6,983 nucleotides of DNA. Source: JAUWCW01 sp030609125 [NCBI: Candidatus Rokuibacteriota bacterium] (GTDB taxonomy: Bacteria; JAUVQV01). Positions 1 through 5,341 of this stretch are shown here, in pieces; the first letter of the stretch is position 1; each line of letters starts with the position of its first letter. The stretch is taken from assembly GCA_030609125.1 (NCBI GenBank), contig JAUWCW010000101.1, positions 1 to 6,983 on the forward strand, in the 5' to 3' direction. A program made the position numbers and the translations under genes. Under the pieces are notes generated by a model. That model was not told where the DNA came from, did not search any database, and worked only from the letters and a program-made list of their open reading frames with translations.

Positions 1-134
1 CGGTAGGCGTGTGCGTGGGGGATGGTGTAGTCGAATTCGTGCCCGTACGATTCGGCGTAACGGACCAGGTCCAGCCAGTGGCGCCCCCATCGTTCCCCGT
101 AACGCGGGGAAGCGAGCAGGCGATCGACGACGTT
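1..134 (-). other. DUF1549 (PSCyt2)-like coding segment joined in frame to the carboxyltransferase
   Basis: Codons 230-273 of the frame above encode [10 protein letters not shown] followed by [22 protein letters not shown], then [16 protein letters not shown] recognise this as the conserved core of DUF1549 (PSCyt2), found in large secreted PSD1/planctomycete cytochrome c-type proteins of Planctomycetes and Verrucomicrobia. Carboxyltransferases at this point normally continue with AFENDVDALL-type sequence and then the C-domain. The switch lies somewhere within about 132-146, where both families can share an AFEN-like tetrapeptide, so the breakpoint cannot be set to the base. The reading frame is preserved. 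An assembly chimera is favoured, with a true genomic fusion as the alternative. The recognition is from memory of the family motif, without a search. Confidence 0.8.
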
Positions 135-821
135 TTCGAAGGCCCGGTCGGCGACACCCGACCTGGTGGAGTGGGTGTGAGAGCCCCCGAGCTCCTCGCG
201 GCTCACCTCCTCGTGCGTGACGGTCTTGACTACCTCGGGGCCGGTGACGAACATGTAGGAGGTGTCCCGGACCATGAAAATGAAGTCCGTCATCGCCGGG
301 GAGTAGACGGCGCCGCCGGCGCAGGGACCCATGATCATGGAAACCTGGGGGATGACCCCCGAGGCGAGGACGTTGCGCTGAAAGACTTCGGCGTAGCCGC
401 CCAGGGAGGCAACCCCTTCCTGGATCCGGGCGCCCCCGGAATCATTGATGCAGATCAGCGGGACACCGGCCCGGATCGCCTGGTCCATGACCTTGCAGAT
501 CTTCTCGGCGTGGGCCTCGGAGAGGGAGCCGCCGAAGACGGTGAAGTCCTGGCTGAAAACGAAAACCATCCGCCCGTTGACGGTTCCGTAGCCGGTGACG
601 ACGCCGTCGCCGGGGATGGTCTGCCTGTCCATCCCGAAGTCGGTGCAGCGGTGCTCGACGAACATGTCCCACTCTTCGAAACTCTCCTCGTCGAGGAGCT
701 GCTCTATCCGCTCCCGGGCGGTGAGCTTTCCCTTGGCGTGCTGGGTGTCGACCCTCTTCCGCCCGCCGCCGAGCCGGGCGGCCTGACGCTTCTCTTCCAG
801 CTGCTTGATGATCTTATCCAT
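1..821 (-). CDS. pccB: Acyl-CoA (propionyl/methylmalonyl-CoA) carboxylase carboxyltransferase subunit, partial and chimeric at its 3' end
   Basis: This is the beta (carboxyltransferase) subunit of a biotin-dependent propionyl-CoA carboxylase or methylmalonyl-CoA decarboxylase/transcarboxylase; it moves CO2 between carboxybiotin and propionyl-CoA. I read 273 codons from ATG 821 with no stop before the window edge. Residues 1-230 match the family's N-domain: [15 protein letters not shown] (30-44), [20 protein letters not shown] (89-108), the acyl-CoA oxyanion segment [10 protein letters not shown] (128-137), [17 protein letters not shown] (164-180) and [20 protein letters not shown] (209-228). 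The family is about 510-520 residues long, so the C-domain with the second (biotin-side) oxyanion hole is absent. From about residue 231 the sequence is no longer carboxyltransferase but DUF1549-like (separate entry). The start overlaps the mutase stop by 8 bases and has a good ribosome site. The exact substrate direction cannot be told from this fragment. Confidence 0.88.
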   Translation of the reverse strand, partial: MDKIIKQLEEKRQAARLGGGRKRVDTQHAKGKLTARERIEQLLDEESFEEWDMFVEHRCTDFGMDRQTIPGDGVVTGYGTVNGRMVFVFSQDFTVFGGSLSEAHAEKICKVMDQAIRAGVPLICINDSGGARIQEGVASLGGYAEVFQRNVLASGVIPQVSMIMGPCAGGAVYSPAMTDFIFMVRDTSYMFVTGPEVVKTVTHEEVSREELGGSHTHSTRSGVADRAFENVVDRLLASPRYGERWGRHWLDLVRYAESYGHEFDYTIPHAHAY

Positions 822-2973
822 CGTGCCCTCCCTCATGACGGCACTCGCGGATCAGGCCCAGAATCTCACCGGCCGACACGGAGACATTCGTCCCCGGACC
901 GTAGAAGGCGGCGACCCCCTTCTTTTTCAGGACCTCCCGGTCTCCGGCGGGGACGATGCCGCCGCAGACGACGAGGACGTCGCGGGACTCCTGCCGCCGC
1001 AGGGCCTCGATGAGGCGCGGTACCAGCACGCCGTGGCCCGCGGCCATAGAGGAGACGCCGACCACGTGAACGTCGTTCTCCACGGCCTGCCGGGCGGCCT
1101 CTTCAGGTTCCTGGAAGAGGGGACCGATGTCAACGTCGAAGCCGAGGTCGGCAAAGGCGGTGGCGATGACCTTGGCTCCACGGTCGTGACCGTCCTGACC
1201 GAGCTTGACCACCAGCAGGCGGGGACGTCTCCCCTCGGCGGCGGCGAAGGCCTCGACGTCCCGGCGGACCCTGGTGAAGTCCTCGGAGCCTTCCAGGGCC
1301 GGCCCGTAGACTCCGGATACGGAACGTATTTGCGCCTGGTAGCGGGAGAAGACCTTCTCCAGGGCCGCCGTGATCTCACCGACGGTGGCCCTGCGCCGCG
1401 CCGCCTCCACGGCTCCCTCGAGGAGCGGGCCGCCGCTTTCGGCGGCGGCGGTGAGGGCCTGGAGGGAGCGGCGGCAGGCGTCCTCGTCGCGGTCCCGGCG
1501 CAGAACCTCGAGCCTCCTGAGCTGGGACCGGCGCACCGAGTCGGTGTCGATGTCGAGAATGTCCACCTCTTCCTCCTGCTCGGGGCGGTGCCGGTTGACG
1601 CCGACGATCACCTCGCGGCCGGCGTCCACGCGGGACTGCCGGCCGGCGGCGGCCTCTTCGATCAGCAGCTTGGGAATGCCCGATTCCACCGCTTTCGTCA
1701 TGCCTCCCATCTCCTCCACGCGGTCAATGAGCTTTCGCGCCTCCCCGGTCAGGCTTGCGGTGAGGCTCTCCACGTAGTACGAGCCGCCGAGGGGGTCCAC
1801 CACGCTGCTCAGCCCGGTCTCCTCGCGGAGAACGAGCTGGGTGTTGCGGGCGATGCGCGCCGCGAACTCGCCCGGCAGGGAGAGGGCTTCGTCGAAGGAG
1901 TTGGTGTGCAGTGACTGGGTGCCGCCGAGAACGGCTGCCATGGCCTCCACGGTCGTCCGGATGATGTTGTTGTACGGGTCGTGGCTCGTCAGGCTCACGC
2001 CGGAAGTCTGGCAGTGGGTTCGGAGCATGAGGGAGCGGGGGTCGCCGGGGGAGAAGTGCTCCTTCATGAGCGCCGCCCAGAGAGAGCGGGCGGCCCGGAG
2101 CTTGGCCACTTCCAGAAAGAAGTTCATCCCCACGGCAAAGAAGAAGGAGAGCCGGGGAGCGAAATCGTCGACGGCCAGCCCCGTCCCGATGGCGGTGCGG
2201 ACGTACTCGATGCCGTTGGCGAGGGTGAAGGCGAGCTCCTGCACGCACGTCGCCCCCGCTTCCTGCATGTGGTACCCGGAGATGGATATCGGGTTGAAGG
2301 CCGGCATGAGGCGGGAAGTGTAGCGGATGATGTCCGAGACGATGCGCATCGACGGGCCCGGCGGGTAGATGTAGGTGTTGCGGACCATGAACTCCTTGAG
2401 TATGTCGTTCTGCAGGGTGCCCCTGAGCCGGGCGGGATCGGCTCCCTGCTCCAGGGCGGCGGCGATGTACATCCCCATGATCGGAAGAACCGCTCCGTTC
2501 ATGGTCATCGATACGGACATCTTCTCCAGGGGGATGCCATCGAAGAGGATCTTCATGTCCTCGATGCTGTCGACGGCCACGCCGGCCTTGCCGACGTCGC
2601 CGGCGACGCGCGGATGGTCCGAGTCGTAGCCCCGGTGCGTGGGAAGGTCGAAGGCCACGGAGAGTCCGGTCTGGCCGGCCGCCAGGTTCTTCCGGAAGAA
2701 GGCGTTGGTTTCCTCCGCCGTCGAAAAGCCCGCGTACTGCCGCACCGTCCAGGGCCGCCCGGCATACATGGTTGCCCGGGGGCCCCGAAGATAAGGGGGG
2801 AAGCCGGGCAGCGTTTCGTGATCCTCGAGCTCCTGCAGGTCCGCGGCGGTGTAGAGGGGCCTGGTGTCTATCCCGTCGGTAGCGTCTCCGTACAGGGTCT
2901 CCAGGGGCCGGCCGCGCAGTTCCTTCTCGGCCAGGTCTCTCCAGTCCTCGAGGCTCTTTTTCTCGAAATCCAT
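814..2973 (-). CDS. Methylmalonyl-CoA mutase, single-chain with C-terminal B12-binding domain
   Basis: Adenosylcobalamin-dependent isomerase that interconverts (R)-methylmalonyl-CoA and succinyl-CoA in the cytoplasm. At 719 residues it has the length of the homodimeric type (E. coli ScpA, mitochondrial MUT), not a split large/small pair. Residues about 20-560 are the TIM-barrel domain: [16 protein letters not shown] (69-84, with Tyr80 matching the substrate-contacting Tyr89 of the Propionibacterium enzyme), [14 protein letters not shown] (108-121), [10 protein letters not shown] (232-241, with Tyr234-His235 matching Tyr243-His244) and RTHCQTSG (318-325). Residues about 583-710 form the cobalamin domain with the base-off/His-on motif DGHDRG (594-599, His596 as lower cobalt ligand), SSMAAGH (641-647) and GGIVPAGD (671-678). 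All key residues are present, so it looks functional. ATG 2973 follows the prpE stop by 3 bases and lacks a clear Shine-Dalgarno, so translation probably relies on coupling with prpE. The 3' end overlaps the carboxyltransferase start by 8 bases. The isobutyryl- and ethylmalonyl-CoA mutase relatives are less likely given the pathway partners. Confidence 0.96.
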   Translation of the reverse strand: MDFEKKSLEDWRDLAEKELRGRPLETLYGDATDGIDTRPLYTAADLQELEDHETLPGFPPYLRGPRATMYAGRPWTVRQYAGFSTAEETNAFFRKNLAAGQTGLSVAFDLPTHRGYDSDHPRVAGDVGKAGVAVDSIEDMKILFDGIPLEKMSVSMTMNGAVLPIMGMYIAAALEQGADPARLRGTLQNDILKEFMVRNTYIYPPGPSMRIVSDIIRYTSRLMPAFNPISISGYHMQEAGATCVQELAFTLANGIEYVRTAIGTGLAVDDFAPRLSFFFAVGMNFFLEVAKLRAARSLWAALMKEHFSPGDPRSLMLRTHCQTSGVSLTSHDPYNNIIRTTVEAMAAVLGGTQSLHTNSFDEALSLPGEFAARIARNTQLVLREETGLSSVVDPLGGSYYVESLTASLTGEARKLIDRVEEMGGMTKAVESGIPKLLIEEAAAGRQSRVDAGREVIVGVNRHRPEQEEEVDILDIDTDSVRRSQLRRLEVLRRDRDEDACRRSLQALTAAAESGGPLLEGAVEAARRRATVGEITAALEKVFSRYQAQIRSVSGVYGPALEGSEDFTRVRRDVEAFAAAEGRRPRLLVVKLGQDGHDRGAKVIATAFADLGFDVDIGPLFQEPEEAARQAVENDVHVVGVSSMAAGHGVLVPRLIEALRRQESRDVLVVCGGIVPAGDREVLKKKGVAAFYGPGTNVSVSAGEILGLIRECRHEGGHDG
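826..834 (-). promoter_or_regulatory. Ribosome binding site of the carboxyltransferase gene
   Basis: On the minus strand GAGGGAGGG stands 4 bases before the ATG at 821, inside the last codons of the mutase gene. It supports this start. With the 8-base stop/start overlap (ATGGATAA), it also suggests the two genes are translationally coupled. Confidence 0.7.
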
Positions 2974-2976
2974 GTG

Positions 2977-4872
2977 TCAGGACGGAGGGTAGCCCACTCC
3001 CTTGAGCGCCGTCTCGATCTCGTCGAGGATGGCGGGGTCGTCGATCGTGGGCGGCACGGTGTACTCCTTGCCGTCGGCGATCTTTCTCATGACGGCGCGG
3101 AGGATCTTGCCCGAACGGGTCTTCGGGAGGCGGTCGACGACCATGGCCGTCTTGAACGACGCCACCGGCCCGATCTCGTCGCGCACCATCTGGATCACTT
3201 CCTTGACGATCTCTCCGTGGTCTTTTTCGACGCCGGCCTTGAGGACGCAGAAACCGACGGGGACCTGCCCCTTCAGGGAGTCGCTCACTCCCATGACGGC
3301 GCATTCGGCCACGTCGGGATGGTTGGCGAGGACCTCCTCCATGGCGCCCGTTGAAAGGCGGTGCCCGGCGGTGTTGATGATGTCGTCCGTCCGCGACATG
3401 ACGTGAACGTAGCCGTCCTCGTCGATGACGCCGGCGTCGAAGGTCTGGTAGCAGCCGGGATAGCGGCTCAGATAGGCCTCGAAAAAGCGCTCCTTTGCCC
3501 GCCAGAGCGTCGGGAAGGTGCCCGGCGGCAGGGGAAGCTTTATGACCAGCGCGCCGAGCTCTCCCGCCTTCAGCTCACTGCCGTCCTCGCCGAGGACGCG
3601 CACGTCCATGCCGGGGACGGGGCGGGTGGGCGAGCCTTTTTTCACCGGCAGGTGCTCGATGCCGAGACAGTTGGCGCAGATGGCCCATCCCGTTTCGGTC
3701 TGCCACCAGTGGTCGATGACGGGGACGCCGAGGATCTGCTCCGCCCAGGTGAGGGTGTCCGGGTCGCAGCGCTCGCCGGCGAGGAAAAGGGCCTTGAAGG
3801 AGGAGAGATCATATTTCTCGAGGTGCGTCCCCTCCGGGTCCTCCTTCTTGATCGCCCTGAAGGCGGTGGGTGCGGTGAAGAGGGTGCCCACTTTGTGCTG
3901 AGAAATGACACGCCAGAAAGCCCCCGGGTCGGGTGTGCCGACGGGTTTTCCCTCGTAGAGGATCGTGGTGTTCCCGTTGAAGAGGGGACCGTAGACGATG
4001 TAGGAGTGGCCGACCACCCAGCCGATGTCGGAGGCGGCCCAGTAAACCTCTCCCGGCCGGGAGTTGTAGATGTTCTTCATCGACCACTTCAGGGCGACGA
4101 TGTGACCTCCGTTGTCCCGGACCACGCCCTTCGGCTGCCCGGTGGTTCCCGAGGTGTAGAGAATGTAGAGGGGGTCGGTGGCGGCCACCGGGACACACTC
4201 GTGCGGCTCGGCGGATCCCATGGCCTCGTTCCAGTCCACGTCCCTGCCCCCGACCATCGTCGCTTCCTCCTGCGGTCTCTGGACGATGACGCATGAATCC
4301 GGCTTGTGCCCGGCGAGTTCGATGGCCTTGTCGAGAAGGGGCTTGTAGGGGATGATCCGGGTGACCTCGATGCCGCAGGACGCGGAGACGACGACCTTCG
4401 GTGTGGCGTCGTCGATCCGGACCGCCAGCTCGTGGGCGGCGAAGCCGCCGAAAACGACCGAGTGCACCGCCCCCAGCCTGGCACAGGCCAGCATCGCTAT
4501 CACCGCCTCGGAAATCATCGGCATGTAGATGACGACGCGATCGCCCTTCGCGACCCCCCGGGCCGCCAGCACCCCGGCGAAGCGGGCTGTCAGGTCAAGG
4601 AGCTCCCGGTAGGTGAAGGACTTGACGGTATCGGTTACGGGACTGTCGTAGATGAGGGCCGTCTGGTCCGCCCGCCCGTGCTCCACGTGGTAGTCGAGGG
4701 CGTTGTAGCAGGTGTTGCAGACGGCGCCTGTGAACCACCGGTAAAAGGGGGCGTCGCTGTCATCCAGGACCTTGTCCCATCTCTGGAACCAGCTCACGTC
4801 TTCGGCGGCTTCGGCCCAGAAGGCCTGGGGATCGTTGAGAGACTTGCTGTAAACTTCATCGAACCGGCTCAT
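2977..4872 (-). CDS. prpE: Propionyl-CoA synthetase (AMP-forming, PrpE/ACSS3-like)
   Basis: Activates propionate with ATP and CoA to propionyl-CoA, AMP and PPi, in two steps through a propionyl-adenylate, in the cytoplasm. The 631 residues match the usual PrpE length. An ACAS-type N-terminus (about 4-60) is followed by the P-loop YTSGTTGQPKG (239-249), DHWWQTETGW (387-396), the hinge/adenylate segment SRTDDIINTAGHRLSTG (493-509) and PKTRSGKILR (583-592). Lys589 in the last is the catalytic lysine, which in relatives is also the target of Pat-type acetylation. The residue aligned with the acetate-restricting Val386 of Salmonella Acs (GSVGEP) is Ala365 here (FLAGER), which fits a larger acyl pocket. 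The start is set by a good ribosome site 8 bases upstream and by the full N-terminal domain. It is the first gene of the operon, 3 bases from the mutase. Acetate may be a side substrate. Confidence 0.93.
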   Translation of the reverse strand: MSRFDEVYSKSLNDPQAFWAEAAEDVSWFQRWDKVLDDSDAPFYRWFTGAVCNTCYNALDYHVEHGRADQTALIYDSPVTDTVKSFTYRELLDLTARFAGVLAARGVAKGDRVVIYMPMISEAVIAMLACARLGAVHSVVFGGFAAHELAVRIDDATPKVVVSASCGIEVTRIIPYKPLLDKAIELAGHKPDSCVIVQRPQEEATMVGGRDVDWNEAMGSAEPHECVPVAATDPLYILYTSGTTGQPKGVVRDNGGHIVALKWSMKNIYNSRPGEVYWAASDIGWVVGHSYIVYGPLFNGNTTILYEGKPVGTPDPGAFWRVISQHKVGTLFTAPTAFRAIKKEDPEGTHLEKYDLSSFKALFLAGERCDPDTLTWAEQILGVPVIDHWWQTETGWAICANCLGIEHLPVKKGSPTRPVPGMDVRVLGEDGSELKAGELGALVIKLPLPPGTFPTLWRAKERFFEAYLSRYPGCYQTFDAGVIDEDGYVHVMSRTDDIINTAGHRLSTGAMEEVLANHPDVAECAVMGVSDSLKGQVPVGFCVLKAGVEKDHGEIVKEVIQMVRDEIGPVASFKTAMVVDRLPKTRSGKILRAVMRKIADGKEYTVPPTIDDPAILDEIETALKGVGYPPS

Positions 4873-4880
4873 GTACCATT

Positions 4881-4886
4881 CCTCCC
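4881..4886 (-). promoter_or_regulatory. Ribosome binding site of prpE
   Basis: GGGAGG on the minus strand lies 8 bases before ATG 4872. It supports the chosen start of the first operon gene. Confidence 0.7.
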
Positions 4887-4913
4887 GGGATTCCTGGTGC
4901 TGCCTGTAAGCCT

Positions 4914-4961
4914 CCGCAGGGCCCTCTTCAGGGCATCATCAATTCTTTTTACCCCCTGCGG
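4914..4961. repeat. Inverted repeat around the prpE -10 region (possible operator)
   Basis: CCGCAGGG at 4914-4921 and its exact reverse complement CCCTGCGG at 4954-4961 lie 40 bases apart start to start, close to four helical turns. One arm sits in the -35/-10 spacer of the prpE promoter candidate and the other in the early leader. Between them, GCCCT and AGGGC (4921-4925 and 4930-4934) form a second small inverted repeat with a 4-base loop. An 8-base match in GC-rich DNA can arise by chance, so an operator role is only a suggestion. Confidence 0.35.
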
Positions 4962-4974
4962 TTCGGACTGTCAA
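4946..4974 (-). promoter_or_regulatory. Sigma-70-like promoter for the prpE-mutase-carboxyltransferase operon
   Basis: On the minus strand TTGACA (4974-4969, a perfect -35 hexamer) is followed after exactly 17 bases by TAAAAA (4951-4946, 4 of 6 matches to TATAAT). Transcription would begin near 4939, giving a leader of about 67 bases ahead of ATG 4872. Position, strand and spacing all suit the operon. This is a consensus match only. No convincing -24/-12 (sigma-54) element was found in the same gap. Confidence 0.6.
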
Positions 4975-5039
4975 GAATCTTAGCGATCTTCTCATGTATT
5001 TCTCTTCCGTGGCGCGGAGGAAGGCCCGGACGCTCGGAC

Positions 5040-5068
5040 TTGACAGCCGCCCGAGGTGCGCCTAGATT
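5040..5068 (+). promoter_or_regulatory. Sigma-70-like promoter candidate pointing into the hydrolase remnant
   Basis: TTGACA (5040-5045) is followed after 17 bases by TAGATT (5063-5068, 4 of 6 matches to TATAAT). It diverges from the prpE promoter candidate about 65 bases away. The implied transcript start, near 5075, falls inside the remnant frame when that frame is read from GTG 5056. Either the remnant's true start lies further downstream or this promoter match is accidental. Confidence 0.35.
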
Positions 5069-5334
5069 TACGAGTGGATGCCGGTAGCGGCAGGGGAAAA
5101 GGGGTTTTTCAGTCTTTCCAAGGAGCGCCGGATGCGGCTCTTTTTCTTCACGGCATCACCACCTACTCCTTTCTCTGGAAGGACGTGGTGTCTCTCCTGA
5201 AGGACCACCTCACCTTCTTCGCCCCCGACCTGATGGGGTGTGGAGATTCTTCCAAGCCGGCCGGGGCGAACTACTCCCTCTCCGCCCAGGCCGATATGAT
5301 CCTGGGCTTCATCGGCGCCACCGTCGCCGCCTGA
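5056..5334 (+). pseudogene. Alpha/beta hydrolase, N-terminal remnant lacking the catalytic core
   Basis: A 92-codon frame that encodes only the first third of an alpha/beta-fold hydrolase of the haloalkane dehalogenase/epoxide hydrolase-like kind. Visible are ALFLHGITTYSFLW (28-41), with the HG of the oxyanion region, and APDLMGCGDSSKP (56-68), followed by a helix YSLSAQADMILGFIGA (73-88). Full members run to about 270-300 residues. Here the frame ends within a few codons, just before the nucleophile-elbow strand (GxSxG or GxDxG), so the nucleophile, acid and histidine are all missing. The tail stops 7 bases before the end of the convergent regulator gene. The start is unclear: an in-frame TGA at 5041 bounds it, GTG 5056 has no obvious ribosome site, and GTG 5074 is another choice. 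The plus-strand orientation is opposite to the rest of the window. A decayed gene is most likely; a short functional protein is unlikely. Confidence 0.7.
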
Positions 5335-5341
5335 GGGCCCT

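Noticed and set aside
1724-3304. A 526-codon frame on the minus strand overlapping both the mutase and prpE
   Set aside because: It is a frame-shifted reading of two well-supported genes, very rich in R, G, P and H, with no domain; it is a shadow.
805-4296. Long open frames on the plus strand opposite the mutase and prpE (for example 805-1914, 1981-3354 and 3361-4296)
   Set aside because: They lie antisense to genes with complete family motifs, their translations are low-complexity and rich in G, D, R, V and H with no recognisable domain, and such frames are expected opposite high-GC coding sequence.
4902-4915. GG-N10-GC on the minus strand in the prpE leader, a possible sigma-54 promoter
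   Set aside because: The -24 part (CGGAGG) and -12 part (AGGCA) match the TGGCAC/TTGCA consensus poorly, and the site lies downstream of a better sigma-70 candidate.
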